A stretch of DNA of 64,000 nucleotides from Bactrocera neohumeralis (taxonomy: Eukaryota > Arthropoda > Insecta > Diptera > Tephritidae). Positions 1 through 12,759 of this stretch are shown one piece after another. The position numbers and the translations under genes are program-made. Positions within the stretch are counted from its first letter, which is position 1. Every line of letters starts with the position of its first letter. The stretch spans positions 36,432,839 to 36,496,838 of the forward strand of contig NC_065919.1 in NCBI RefSeq assembly GCF_024586455.1, read 5' to 3'. The notes beneath the pieces were generated by a model, which was given only the letters and a program-made list of their open reading frames with translations, was not told the DNA's origin and did not search any database.

Positions 1-120
1 CTATCGTGTATCATTACGATATCTCAATTTAAAACCACAACTTGTATAGACTGATATATGGACGGAAGGTGAACAAAACTATTACACTTTGTAGCAACAT
101 GGTACAAGAGTATAACAAAA
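1..120 (-). repeat. Family A repeat, terminal fragment
   Basis: Contains GGTGAACAAAACTATTACAC and a nearby TAGCAACATGGTACAAGAGT, matching the hairpin end of the family A repeat seen complete at 21.7 and 50.6 kb, in minus orientation. Cut by the window edge. Confidence 0.6.
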
Positions 121-1590
121 GAAAATATTGTTTCAATCAACATTTACAAACCTTTTCAGCTGCCACTGAAATAAGTATTTTGCTCATCGATTATCATTTT
201 GCGTTTCGTTAAACTATATGAAAAGCTAAATTGAGCAGAAATAAATCGAAACGTGCGTTAAAGCGACCTCATCAGCAAGTAGTTTTTTATGTGAGGTACA
301 TAGTACATCTGCAAGTTTATATTTAGAAATTAAAATATCAACAAAATAATATCCTACTATCAGATGGTGGATGTGAGTGTGTAGACAAGGGACAACAAAA
401 GGGATGAAAGGAAAATATCCATCACAATTCGTTTAACAAACTTCAGAACACTTCAAATAAGTAATGCTTCACCCACGACTGAATAACAAATTGTGGCTGG
501 AGTGGGTCTGACTGCTTGGTTATTTTGGCTTAAATTCCGCTATGTACGAAGCAAAGTGGTCGTGTATCGTTGCTGCCTGCGCTTAGTTCACGTTTCACCA
601 AATATTACTGCTAATGAAGCATATAATGCAGTTCCACGCAACTCATGGAACATCTAGACTATGATGTGAAAGAGAGCACAGTCTATACACACCTCCGTTG
701 TATACTATACTATACAAATATTAGGTAAGCACACTTAAGTTTGGTGCTAATCCACGAACTAATTTCATTTTATTGCTGCCACACTTAGTGGGCTTCCCCT
801 TTCAAAAGCTGTTTGCTTTGTTCGACCCCAAATTGTCATGACTACTTCTGATACATTTCTTTTATGTTCCGTGGATTTGTGTGTTTATGTTTGTATGGAT
901 ATTGTATTTGTATTGTTTTAGTATAGTGTAAAGTGAGTGTGCTTGCGCATTATTGTTGTTGTGTTAATGGTTTTCGGTTACCATTGGGTTGTTCGACAGT
1001 CGATATCCTTCAGGTCGATTAGACGTAAAAGTTTATTTTGCATTTTTAATTAACCAAACGACACTTCGAGGGTAAGATTAAATCGCATTGCAATCGTTAT
1101 TTTTTAGGGTTCAAGACTTAACACTAAGAGTCGGAAAGGTAACACAAAACAATTACTAAAGTAAAAGTAATTAAGAGTATTTGGGGTAACGCAAATAAAT
1201 CTAAATTAAAATAAAGGGAAAAAGATTAAATATATTTACTAAAGTATCTAAAGATTTATTTTATGAAAAATTCTGAAGTATTGAAGGGTTAAACCATCGT
1301 TACAACATATACAGCTAAATATTTCATACTTTCACCGAAGACAAAATTTCAGGTGTTTGTAAAATTATGTATTAAATTAGGAAAAATATTAACTTCGGCT
1401 GCAACTATAATACCACACAGTTACCTTTTTAGCAACAATAGCGGGTTTTCCATAGGGACGCTACAAAAGTATACCGATGTGGATAGCAATCGACGCTATA
1501 TTTTTTCCGCTCTTTTGACATTTCTCTTCAGTGAGGTTTGCCATTTCATCACGGAAAGATATACCAATTAATCACGAGTCGAAATTGTTA
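121..1590. other. No gene seen
   Basis: AT-rich sequence without recognisable coding similarity on either strand. The short open frame at 1353-1571 has no domain I recognise. Confidence 0.5.
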
Positions 1591-1599
1591 AAATTTTCT

Positions 1600-1770
1600 A
1601 CCAAAATTCGGAGTGAGAGGCCTCAACTTTAAGAGCGCTACGTCCAATTAATGGTCGCCATAATCGTCGTGTAAGATCAACAATTGAGCGTCTAGTCAAA
1701 AAATTTTAATACAAAGACAAAAAATGGTTTCCGTGACAGTAAGACAAAGAAGTGCCGTAGTGTCGAGAAT
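1600..1770 (+). pseudogene. Mariner-superfamily transposase, N-terminal fragment
   Basis: Plus-strand translation across frames gives LRPINGRHNRRVRSTIERLV followed by a stop, and then VRQRSAVVS. This resembles the helix-turn-helix region of mariner-superfamily transposases (R-P-x-x-G-R-H-N-R-P-x-R-x-T-I). The matching C-terminal end is at 2793-2960; the element between them is a later insertion. Decayed, with frameshifts and stops. Confidence 0.6.
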
Positions 1771-1895
1771 ACGCTGCCGCTAACGCATCGAGAATCGAGT
1801 TTTCTCGTAAAATAATCGAGTTTTCGCAATCGATCTTCACTAGTCAAAGTTGATTAAGAATCGATTCCTGACATTCGACTTTACTATTAATTAAC

Positions 1896-2117
1896 TTAAT
1901 TGGTATATAAAATTTATGCCACAATTATTATAGAGTAGTCCAAAAATATGTATTCTTATTTTCCCAGAATTACATTTTTAAAGAAAGGATCTTTCTAATT
2001 TGTAAAAAAAATTAGTATGTTATGATAACAAATGCCCACATACAGATTTGGTAATGGCAATAACAATACGTTTGACAGTTAGTATTCTATAAATTCTATC
2101 CTGTCGAGATGCCCCGT
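1896..2117 (+). mobile_element. Right half of a TIR element (same family as 31,067-31,907)
   Basis: From TTGGTATATAAAATTTATGC to CCTGTCGAGATGCCCCG it follows the right half of the complete element at 31.1-31.9 kb, including the shared ATGATAACAAATGCCCACAT. The left TIR is missing. It sits inside the hAT-like element. Confidence 0.75.
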
Positions 2118-2201
2118 AAGTGACTAGTTTCAAGTTATACATACTACATACGAACACAAGAAAACTCGCGATTCTTAACTCTTAACGATAAATTTATTGA
2201 A

Positions 2202-2351
2202 ATGGCGCCTAGCGCTGTATGGATTTACTTTAAAAAAATAAACAACGGGTCGAATGTCCAGTGTCACCAATGTGGAAATCAATTAAAATATAATAATAGT
2301 ACGTCTGGCTTAATCAAACATTTCGAAAAATCACATAAACGGAAAATGTAA
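2202..2351 (+). CDS. BED-type zinc finger exon of a hAT transposase
   Basis: A 49-residue frame starting MAPSAVWIYFKKINNGSNVQ with CHQC, then GLIKHFEKSH: Cys-x2-Cys ... His-x4-His, the BED DNA-binding finger at the N-terminus of hAT transposases. The aromatic W-x-Y-F-K before the cysteines is typical. At the stop the sequence reads AAAAT/GTAAGG, a good splice donor, so this is probably exon 1 of a spliced transposase whose remaining exons are gone. It is too short for a usual ORF cutoff. Function inferred from the motif; no catalytic domain remains nearby. Confidence 0.7.
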   Translation: MAPSAVWIYFKKINNGSNVQCHQCGNQLKYNNSTSGLIKHFEKSHKRKM

Positions 2352-2792
2352 GGTTTTCTTAAACTGACAATTAGCTTATTGTTCTTTTACTTATTTTAAA
2401 TTTATTTAAAAACTTATTTTATTAAAATTGTTTAAACAACTTGAATTATTAAAAAAAAAAATTTAAATGAAATGTAATGTTCTTATTTATAAACAAAACA
2501 ATATAATTGTTTTTAACTATTTTTCTGTTTTATTTAATCGATTTGAATTATTCATTCAATTTATGCCTTGTGATTTAATAAATATATTTTTGGCCTGTTA
2601 ATTTAAAATAGTTTAGAATCGAAAGAATCGATTCTTGCCCCCGAATAATCGATTCTTAGAATCGAAAAATATAGAAAAATAGTCAGAATCGAGAATCGAT
2701 TCTGTAACGAATCTTGCCATTACTAATCAAGCGTTGGTCATCTCAGTGACGTCGTTAACTATTTCCCTTTGACGTCAAGTCCATAGTTCATA

Positions 2793-2960
2793 TTATGAAC
2801 AAGCCAGCGAACAGATGATGAATTCGTACGAGAATCGAACATGAAATTGCAGCAGTATTGGCCGATTTATGCTTGAAAACCGTCGAAAATTGGATTGAGA
2901 GTCTGGACTTCTGTAAGCGTGCCCATGGTGGCCATGTAAGAGAAATCGAGTCCCATTCAT
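2793..2960 (+). pseudogene. Mariner-superfamily transposase, C-terminal fragment
   Basis: Reads (with one frame change and stops) MNKPANR, RIEHEIAAVLADLCLKTVEN, W, DFCKRAHGGHVREIE. This is the C-terminal signature of mariner-like transposases of the ...LDYFLWG... group (N-K-P-A-x-I, V-E-N-W, C-x-R-x-x-G-G-H). The catalytic middle is missing. It pairs with 1600-1770 across the hAT insertion. Confidence 0.65.
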
Positions 2961-3229
2961 ATTAGCATCGAATATACTTTCACAGGAATAAAGAACTTCA
3001 TCGATATCCCAAACTTTTGATATTCCAATATTTGTATATTAGGTATATATGTACATAGTATATGTAGGGGCTGCTATTCATTTAATTTTGTTTAAATATT
3101 CTACATGTTTGCCGATATTAATGTGTTTCATGTACAAAGTTTTAATGCGAAGTCTTCGTTGATGGTCTATTTATCTTTTGTACAACATGTAAAATGAAAT
3201 AATCGGAATAAATTAAATATTGGGTTACA

Positions 3230-3800
3230 TAAGATTTAGATGTGTTGTCCGATTGTGTAGATGTGGCTGTAGCCCGATTTCGATTTAAATAGATCGAAAA
3301 GTTTTTGCGATAAACAAGTTTTCTTACAAGGTGCCACGCCCATTGTGAAATTTTTATAGTGGTTCATATGCACACCTTCTGATATTTATTTTTAAACGGT
3401 TTTTATACCTTTAGTAGTTTGGAAGATATTGTTTGTGTTTAGGCTTTCTTCCATTTTCACACTGCATCAAGGAATATCGGATATAAATGTTTTATTAAGC
3501 AAATATATTAAATGTATTAGTGAACGGACTACACCAAACCCCCGTATAACAGTCATGTGAACAAATTTTGGTAATACTTTTGTTGATTTTGATTCAGACA
3601 CAAAATGTCAGTCAGTAGAAATGATCCGGTTTTTCCGTTGCTTGCACGGACAGACGAATAGATGTACGGATACACAGTTCAACTCCTTTTGTCATCCTGT
3701 CGGTTTTAATTCGAATAACTGTAGGTTTATTTCGATTAGTTTTAGGTGTTACGCGTAACTGTTAGGCGAATAAAACTTTTATACTCCGTGCAATACATAT
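3230..3800 (-). repeat. Family A repeat, diverged copy
   Basis: Minus-orientation landmarks of family A: GCCACGCCCATTG, GCTTGCACGGACAGACG, GATTAGTTTTAGGTGTTACG and an end resembling GAATAAAACTTTTATACTC. Non-coding. Confidence 0.65.
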
Positions 3801-4985
3801 ATTAGAAGAGTGGAAGAATCAGATATCTAATCAAATGTAATAAAATCAATTGTAATCAATAATCAATCTGTATTTGATAAACATTTTTCAGTTACAATGC
3901 ATCTTAACAATTACATTTAATATTTGCAATGTATTTTAAAACTTAAAACTTTATATATTAAATTATTTTTATTTTCATTTGTATCCATACTTAATGAAAG
4001 TGTGCGTACTTGTTGGTGAATAGGTTTGACTCCGACCAAAGAGCAAGTAAACGACATATGCTTTTAACGCTTTCAACTTTAAATTGCACATTTAAGCATT
4101 TCCTCATTTTAAGTTGGAAATAATTTCATTAGCCATCAAAAGAAAGAGTTTTCGAGGACAACTCCCTACTTTATAGTGAGCACTTTAGGAAAGTAGCCTA
4201 CGAGTGCAGGAGTCAGTAGTAAAGTTGAATATTCGTGAGAGAGCCTTTGCTAAATAAATGCAAATGGAAAACTGGGAAACTGCACTCAGACACTCAGCGC
4301 TTTGTAACAGTCAACAATTGCCTTTTGAGTTGTTGAAAATTTGAATTGTTGAATTGCTCGAATTGAAACCACTTGACTGCATTTTCAGAGCTTTGCCACG
4401 GAACCGCCTTCGGCAGCATGCCGCATATAGCCTATCCCATGACTGTACTTGTAATATTATGGAACGTGCGGCGGCAACTCCAACAGGACGCTAGCTGCAA
4501 CATTGTCTACCGTCACGAAGTCCTTTTGTTTATTTGCACTTCAAAACCAACACACCGCCACTCCACAAACGGGTTTGTTAACGCACCCGCAAAGGCAGAT
4601 GAGGGAAGGCATTGCGAATAAAGCAAATAATAATTAAAATAAACGAGATAATTAAAAGCTCCCCTGTGGTTAAGTTGTGCGAAAGAAAGATTGCTGGTGA
4701 CGGGCGTCGGGCGTCGGGCGTTGGCGTCGACTCCAATGTGTCTACGGAGTTTGATTGTGGTGTGGTTTTCCCAGATTCTGATGATTCTCTGGTAAGCTAT
4801 ACAATACGGTTAAGGAAAAGATGTATTCAATATAAATATTTAGTTGCACGATATTATATATTAACATAGGTAATATTTTAAATTATTTCAGTTTCAAACA
4901 CACGGTTTGAATACTCTTAAAGGGTGAAAATAAATTAACGAAATGTGTGTCTTTAGTTCAGCAATGCTCCCCATTCATTCATTTT
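3801..4985. other. No gene seen
   Basis: Contains short open frames (4373-4621, 4612-4869) with no recognisable domain. The sequence GGGCGTCGGGCGTCGGGCGT near 4700 is a short tandem repeat. Confidence 0.5.
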
Positions 4986-4989
4986 TTCA

Positions 4990-7360
4990 CTTAGCACTAA
5001 GTTCCCAATGTACATTATGTTAGGTTATACAAGCCAGCTGTTACTGGTCCATAGTAATGCCAGATGAAGGTTCAGTTTAGTTTGAGGTGAAGTATTCGTT
5101 ATATAGGAAGTCAACGCTTTTTGCGAACTTTAAGAGCGACTTGGTATCTACGTTTCGTCTAGTTTCTTGAACTCCGAAAGTAGTGCTGGACCAGGCATAG
5201 GACGTGCTCCAGCGTCTTCCTCATGTCAACTTCTCTAAACTTTATATTTCGCTCGCATGTGATGCTAGTAGGTTGCTGAGTTTGTGAGGCCAACAGCCTG
5301 TCAGCCCTTTCGGAAACTTCGTTGTATTTCCTTTTTAATGACTTTCGTATTTGCTGTACTTGATCGGTATCCAGACGGGTAGCACTTTTAGCAATCCCAT
5401 TAGCAGTTTGGATTCCTGGAACTCTCTTGTGGTCTGGAACCCAGTATAAATGCAGCCGCTTTCCGGCAGGCGCTACATTTATTGCTTCATTGCTTCTAAG
5501 GACATTCTCTTAGAAATGCCATGTGAGATTATTGCCTTAATTGCTGCCTGGCTATCGACATACATATTTTGCCTGGAAGATACTACAGTTGAAGGATCAC
5601 CAAGTGTGTCGCAGGCTTCTGCGCCATCTACCCACTTTTAGTATGACTTGGAACCTTATCTCTCAAATAAAGCGTAGGCTTATAGACCTTTGCCCGATGG
5701 TCCTTGTAGAGAGTTCATCTAATGCAGCCAATCGTACAGCTGATTTTGCCGCAGAGCTTTCCACTGTAATGACAATTGGTGATATGTTTAATAACTTTTC
5801 TAGTGCCGCCGTTGGAGTGGTTCTTAGCCCTTCCATCTTGCAAAGAACCGCGAGTCGCAAGTTCATACGTTTCGTTAAGATATATGTAGGGACGTACTCT
5901 ACGCAATCTCTTACATGTTGGAGATCTTTACCGTCTTTATACCCTGGAAAATGTGTGTTGGCCAGGTCTACCAGCGATTTTTTACTGCATCCAATAGATT
6001 CTCTACATTTCTTTGTAGTAGCCTAGGGGTTGTCGAGTGCGTAGATAGAAATTTCCTAAACTTAACTATAGTTGCCTTTTCCAACTTACCGCAATAGCTC
6101 TTCCACGACTCTCTCTTGGCTTTACTAATTTCTTTTTGTAATCTTTAAGTACATCTTTATATTCCTCCCAGCAGAACTCTTCATCGTCTAGCCTGGCTTG
6201 TGTGAAGAGTTCCTTGACACTATCCCTAAGTGATCCGAGCTCAAATGTGGCCTTGATCCACACTTTGCACGTATTGGAGGGCACGCGATGTTATACGATT
6301 TTTTGAGAACGTTAGTGAGTGTGACTGTCCAGTCCTCTATTTCAGAGATTGAGTCATATTTTTCTTGTCCACTTAAATTTCCTATCACTATCTTTCTATA
6401 TAGATCCCAGATATTCGTAGGATTGAGAATTCTACTATATGGTCAGAAAACGAAGCAAATCCCAATCCTCGACCGTGATTATTTTTCTAATATGCATTGT
6501 TATATCAATAACTTTCTTCAAGGTAGGGCAAATATGTTTTGATTCCTCCCTTGGTTAGGTATTAGGTTATCTTATTTGTCATTATAAAGTTAAGTAAGAG
6601 TCATCTCTTGCTTTGTTATCTTCGCTATTCCTTACTGTATGGTGCGCATTTGCGGAGTCTTACTGTTGGCGCTTCACCATCATGAGGCATGCAACAGGAT
6701 GCAAGAAGTATCATTCATGCCATCTTTTATAGCTGTTACAGTCAGGTCATCTGAAGAGAAGTCGGCGACTTGAGTCTAAATACCATATTTCCCGAGTTTA
6801 TCCATAGTTCCTGAACTAAAGCCGCATCGTAGCCGATTTTCTCTAAGTCGAGGTGCAGCTTTGCGTTTATGCAGATTTAGTTGAAGAACCATCATTGGTT
6901 TGTTCGGGCTTCATGGTGTCGGATTGAGGTTCCGGTTTCGGTGAGCTTTAATGTGGCTTCTAGGATCTCTTCTAGATCCCTTTCCACATCTCACTCCTCA
7001 AGCGTGTTTTCGCTTTTGTCGGCTGGGTTGCACTTCTTAAGACGAAAGTACACGCTACCTACGCTAAGCGTTCGTAAAGTATATGTTCGCACGACTTGTT
7101 TATTAGGGAAATGTAGTTTTGGCAGCCGGGTTTCCATCTAGTCGTCAAGCAGTTTTATCTCTACCGTTTTCCATTTTTTCTCTGTGCTCTGTCTGGGCTC
7201 TTTAACGCCGACAAAGCACCTCTACGTTGAAAAGCGGCTTTCGCAGTAGCACTACTGTGAATTAATTCCTTCACAGCAATCACTGTGCCCGCTGGTGGAA
7301 GCAGACACTTCTCCCACTGGGGTTTCGGCTGATATACCTTATCTTCCTTTAAAGTATATT
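4990..7360 (-). mobile_element. Decayed non-LTR retrotransposon (ORF2 remnants)
   Basis: Minus-strand reading in order: end of an ORF1-like segment (7360-6900); start of the endonuclease (QLNLHKRKAA ... GYDAALVQE, about 6885); end of the endonuclease and linker (EEYKDVLKDYKKKLVKPRES, 6284-6066); then the post-RT region (GLRTTPTAALEKLLNISP, about 5830) and an RNase H-like stretch with YVDSQAAIKAI near 5560-5530. The reverse transcriptase core between roughly 6060 and 5900 is missing. Many stops and frameshifts. Same strand as Dscam. Confidence 0.75.
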
Positions 7361-9110
7361 AATATAAAATATTTTTTATGAAAATTGGAATGCGGAAAGG
7401 TTTTCCAAAAGTAATTAGCAAAGTATTGACCATATACATTATGGTTCGATGAATTTTATTCAATTTTAAGAATATTAGCACATCTGTCATGACGAACTTC
7501 AACAATTTTTGCAGGCTACGTAGCCTGACGACACTTTGCTACAAAACTAAAAAATAGTTTTTAAAGTAGTTATGTATCCCGTTAATATACTTATAATTTG
7601 AATCTGTGTTCGTACATACATAAATCATATGACACTTGGCACTCGGACCATACCTTTGCTATTTGTTGTGCTCTATACTTTTACACGTATGTATGTACAT
7701 AACGCTATATAAAGTCGGAATATTTTTTGACCTTTGGAGATTGATATTTTTTCTTGCTAAACACATTAAACGAGCACAAGCAAAGTAGCCGCAATTCTCA
7801 ACAGCCGCTGCGTAGTTATATGTATGCACGACACTTCGTTTGTGGCTATTAGGAAGTTTTTTGTTGTTTGTTCACAGACAATTGCTTCTGTTTCCACTTG
7901 AATCAATTTTCATTGTCGCCATTGTGCGAACGAGAAACTACTTCCATACAAAGTGCGCATCCAGCATCCGCTATGAAGGTGTGACATACGAGTCTATGTA
8001 TATGTGTGCGAAGGCGATGAGCTTTTATGTTGATGAGCAAACAAAATGAAACTAGAAATACGCACGAGAACTAAAAAAATGAAATTAAAACAGACGGTAG
8101 GCCAGAAGACGGAAAGAAATTCCGAGGCAAACGCATAAAAGTCCGCATCAATAACGAAAGTAGAATATCGGGCAGGCAATCAAATCAACCCACTAGTACA
8201 AGGCAATAAAACAGAAAGAAACCTGATGCTTTGCAGTTTTCTTTACTCGGGGTTTACAATCGTGGCCGATGGTAGGCGAAATGAAAAAAGAATGGAAGTG
8301 ATAAACAGAAAGTGATTGGTGGCAGAGGGCTGCACACTACTAAATGGCCGACAGTAATGTAAATGCAACGCAAAGAATTAATAGGAGACAATTTACTTAG
8401 AGTGGCAAGAAGTATTGCAGAGACAACAGTCGAAGCCGCGCAGAATGCACAATAAATTGCCTTATGCTTGCTGAAGTAAAGTGCCGGTCTGAACGATGAC
8501 CGGCAGGTGGAGGCAACTGACTCCCGAGTACCTACAGTGTAAAATGAGGTTAGCACAATTCTATTCCACACCAATCGATTCAATTCGTTTCGAAGCCATT
8601 CAATTGAATTAATTTCGATAAAAGAAATTTGATGCGCTGAAACGTCATTAAATGCGTTGAAATAAAAAAATGGAAGACATTGTTAAATGTGAATTCTCGA
8701 TAAAAATAAATGCAATAAATAGGGGTAAGTGTTTGCCGAGTGGGGTCATCAAAGTATTTGATTTACAGTTAAAAACGTTTGACTGGTGCGATGTTATATA
8801 TCGTCCTGCTTTATATCAAAGAGGAATAAACAAAAAAGAGCGTATACGTCTACATAAAGACGGCGTTTAAAATCGAACAACGAGTACTTTCTAGTCTAAA
8901 ACTCCAATATCAAGCATAAATTCTGGTCCCATTGAAGACCGTTAAGACGTATCACACAAAGTCAAAAATGTCAAAATTGAAAGGGCTTGAAAAACACTAA
9001 TGCTATTCTCTCTAGTCAAAAATTAGGTGTGTGTTCAGGTGAACGACTCGAGTGCAGGAGACTTTCCATCGAGTCTCAGTTTCAATTTCTTGCCCGTACA
9101 CGAAGGTTTC
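7361..9110. other. No gene seen
   Basis: Several short open frames on both strands (such as 7840-8049 and 8254-8583) lack recognisable domains, splice logic or neighbours. AT-rich non-coding sequence. Confidence 0.5.
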
Positions 9111-9119
9111 AATACTATT

Positions 9120-9790
9120 TTTTTTGCAACATATTAATATACCCTGTTCATGGTATAAGAAGCCCTATAACCCTTGGTTTCCGTATCTTAATTCTTTTGA
9201 GATGTTTCAAAAATTTGTAGTTAAACTTGCCGTTACACTAGTTACAAGATGGTTGTATATAAAATCAATTAATTTTATTAAGATAAGCTGAAATGGACTT
9301 GTAAGATGTAATAATTGCTTGTAACATCTAAAACTATTCGATACACAATTATATATATATATATATATTCTATATATACAAATTATCAGGATGACAAGAC
9401 GAGTTCAATTCCTGGTGATTTTCTGTTTATCCGTCTGTCTATGAAAGCGATAACTTGAGCAAAATTGATATATTTTGATGAAACTGGATCCATGTGTTCC
9501 TTGGCACCCAAGGTTATGTTGAAAACTAACTTAAAACTGCCATAACTGACTTAATGCATCAATCATATCAATTGCACTCCCCCCATAGTACAAAAAGATT
9601 TCATTTGACTGATTGCTAAAATTGGACTTTCAGATAATCATATCTCAAGATCTGCTCAACAAATGCTTACCAAATTTGGTTGATAATATTATCCCATGAG
9701 CGAAAACGGACCACCTCCTTTAACACAGAGTTTTGAATTCCATCTCGTTCTCTCAATTTACAGTACATAAGTATTGTTATTATAATTGAC
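9120..9790 (+). repeat. Family A repeat, diverged copy with TA microsatellite
   Basis: Landmarks in order: ATACCCTGTTCATGGTATAA, AGGATGACAAGACGAGTTCA, GATAACTTGAGCAAAATTGA, ATGTGTTCCTTGGCACC, TTTTGAATTCCATCTCG. A (TA)n run near 9350-9368 lies inside. Confidence 0.65.
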
Positions 9791-11045
9791 AAGTTAAATT
9801 TAAATTATCCCCGAAAATATTGAAGAAAATATATAAATTAGCTCATATGTATGTTTGCCATTAATACACTAGAAATGATGGCAGTTTTTTTTATTCTTGA
9901 AATCATTTATATTGAAATCATATATTCTTATACATAGGTCTGTGATAGTGTGTGACTCGAACAAGAAGACTTTCCAGTAGTCACGGTTAGGTCTGTCAAT
10001 TCGCAATTGGATTCCTTGGTACTATTATACAACCGTACCTAAAATTTTAATGAATGAATGTACATACATATGTATTACTGATTGTTGCAACATATGGTTG
10101 CATTTCCTACAATTTTGACGCTTACTCGCCCACAACATTTCAGCATCCGATATCCTTTTCGCCATTCTTAGCTACGCAAAAGCACTTAATTTGAGTGAGT
10201 CGCATGTGAATTGCACTTTTAGTCTCCGCTGTTACTTACCCATCCTTGCAGTGGCCCATAACCATATATTTGATGCACTCCTGTAATATACATATGTATG
10301 TATACTCATGCTACGAGCCCACACATGTACATGTACATATGCTGGGAATATAAAATGAACTTCTAGATATTTTCATTGCCACCCTGCTGCTTCGCAGCTA
10401 CTTCGCTGATGGCATCCAAAGACAGTACGTTTCGTGGTGCCTGCCACAAAGTAGCAAGTATTAACTCTATACAGCTGTTTGATAGATATGTTAAACAGTT
10501 AACCCTCCATTTACTTGTCGGAACATCATTATTCTAAGGCATTGAAAATTCACGATATGATATTGATATTGATTAGTGTCCCTTTAATATCGATATTTTC
10601 AGCGTATTAATGATATGTATGTATACCGCACACTAAATAAAAAAGAGTCACAACTCGGAAAATGGAAAGTGTTCAGAAGGAACAAAAATCAGTTTCTTTA
10701 AAATTCGTGAAGTTTTACAGAGAAATTAAGAGAAATTTTTGAGATAAGGCATCAAATTATATTGTAATAATCTTATTTATTTTATCACAAGTAACATATT
10801 GCCTTTTCGAGGCAAACGACGCAATTAACACAAAAGTAGTCCTAACGTTGATTTTCCAGTTACAGATATTCATGGCTGTGATATTTTTTGGCAGGCAGAC
10901 ACATTTTTAAAATGTTTGAGTTGTGACTCATTTGTATTTAGTATGCTTGTGGTATAGTGATGTGCGAAGCCACACGTTAGCTAATACTAGATACTAACTC
11001 AAAAATTTCTCCTAGACTGAAGCGGGTCATAACTGTAGTATAATA
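9791..11045. other. No gene seen
   Basis: Non-coding AT-rich sequence with many CATATGTATGTA-type runs. No coding similarity recognised. Confidence 0.5.
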
Positions 11046-11053
11046 TAATAATT

Positions 11054-11590
11054 ATACCCTGAACAGGGTATATTAAGTTTGTCACGAAGTTTGAAACACC
11101 CAGAAGGAATCGTCAGAGACCCTATAAAGTATATATATAAATGATCAGTATGTTGAGCTGAGTCGTTTTAGCCATGTCCGTCTGTCTGTCTGTCCGTCTG
11201 TCCGTCCGTCTGTCTGTATATATACGAACTAGTCCTTCAGTTTTTAAGATATCGTTTTGAAATTTTGCAAACATCATTTTCTCTTCAAGAAGCTGCTCAT
11301 TTGTCGGAACGGCCGATATCGGACCACTATAGCATATAGCTGCCATACAAACTGAACGATCGGAATCAAATGCTTGTAAGGAAAACATTCACATTTTACA
11401 AGATATATTCACGAAATTTGGTATATGTTATTTTCTAAGGCAACAATGTAATCTCCGAAGAAATTGTTCAGATCGGATTACTATAGCATATAGCTTCCAT
11501 ACAAACTGAACACATAGTTACTAAAAGAAATGCACCTGTGAAGGGTATATTAGCTTCGGTGCAGCCGATGTTAACGTTTTTTCTTGTTGT
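11054..11590 (+). repeat. Family B repeat
   Basis: Begins with the palindrome ATACCCTGAACAGGGTAT (11,054-11,071) and carries a GTCTGTCTGTCTGTCCGTCT-type tandem tract (about 11,177-11,217). It contains ATAGCATATAGCTGCCATAC and ends CACCTGTGAAGGGTATATTA...CTTCGGTGCAGCCGA. A dispersed non-coding family distinct from family A. Confidence 0.75.
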
Positions 11591-11741
11591 GATTAAGTTA
11601 GTTATATTTTAAGGTAATCTTTTCATAAATCAATAAAAGTATTTTATTGCTGTGAAAAATATGTGTGTTCAATTCGTACACGATTTGTTTTTTAAAACAT
11701 ATGATATGATATTGTATTCTATATAATATTATAAAAAAAAG

Positions 11742-12130
11742 AGAAGCTAACTTCAGTTGCACTGAAGCAATAATACCCTCCACAAGTACAAAAGATTCCT
11801 TACAAGAACTTTGTTCGGCCAGTTTGTATGGCAGCTATATGCTATAGTGATTCGAACAGAACAACTTATGAGGATATTGCACCATTTCCTTTGGAAAAAA
11901 ACACACATAACAAATTTTGTGAAGATATCTCGTCAAATGAAAAGCTTTCCATACAAGCACTCGACTCCGATCGTTCCCTTTATATACCACTATGTTTAGT
12001 GGTCGTAATCCGTTCTGAAAAACGAGCAGCTTTTGGTATACAAAAGTATGGTGCAATATTTCTGACGATACCTAAATAACTGAGGGACTTGTTCTCATAT
12101 ATGCAGATAGTCGGACAGGCGGATCACATA
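11742..12130 (-). repeat. Family B repeat, inverted partial copy
   Basis: Minus-orientation counterpart of 11,054-11,590: CTTCAGTTGCACTGAAGC, TACAAGAACTTTGTTCGGCC, TTTGTATGGCAGCTATATGC. It faces the preceding copy about 150 bp away. The open frames here are repeat-derived. Confidence 0.7.
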
Positions 12131-12229
12131 AACATTTACTTGATAAAAATTAAATTTAATTTATCGCTTCAATATTGAGGTTATAAGAAAGAATTGTATA
12201 GATCTTTTCGTTACCTACAAGATTGCCAA

Positions 12230-12620
12230 ATAACTTTTTTCTTTATGACACTTAACATCTTTGCAGATGATATAGATCGTTATATACATACGTCCGTCCA
12301 CGCAAGCTGTAACTTGAGTAAAAATTGAGATATCTTGGTAAACTTGGTAAACGCGTTCCCTGTCAAAAAAGAAATACATTCATATGTAATAAATGAGTAC
12401 TAAATTATGATATAAAGCTCTAACTTGGCGCAGGGGATCATAGTAGCAAGGATCACCGCCTCTGCCCTCTAATAAGTTTGATGTTCACATCTCTTAATCC
12501 AGTAAAACTACAACAACCACTACGGCCACGTCTACTCCTCATACAAAAAATTTTAAATTCCATTTCAATCTTTCACTTTCCAGGAGACAAATCAAGAATT
12601 AATTATTATATCAGGATAAA
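12230..12620 (+). repeat. Family A-like repeat fragment
   Basis: Contains ACGTCCGTCCACGCAAGCTG, TAACTTGAGTAAAAATTGAG and ATATCTTGGTAAACTTGG, the central landmark of family A, then a diverged tail ending near TTTCACTTTCCAGGAGAC. Confidence 0.65.
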
Positions 12621-12759
12621 ACTTTGCACGAAGAGTCACGAATTGTGACTAAAAATTGCTGAAATCGAACCACAACTGTTCGAATAAGTGAACTCCAGTT
12701 CCTAAAGTTGATTTTTTACCGAAAATATTAGTCACTGTGTGAGCTATATAATTGAAATT

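Larger units (their letters stand above)
1771..2745 (+). mobile_element. hAT-like element interrupting a mariner remnant
   Basis: Both borders are rich in AGAATCGATTCT-type motifs. The right border, read inward as TAGTAATGGCAAGATTCGTT, resembles hAT termini, and the left border is a degenerate counterpart. Inside are a BED zinc-finger exon (2202-2351) and half of a second TIR element (1896-2117). The borders are approximate. Confidence 0.5.
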
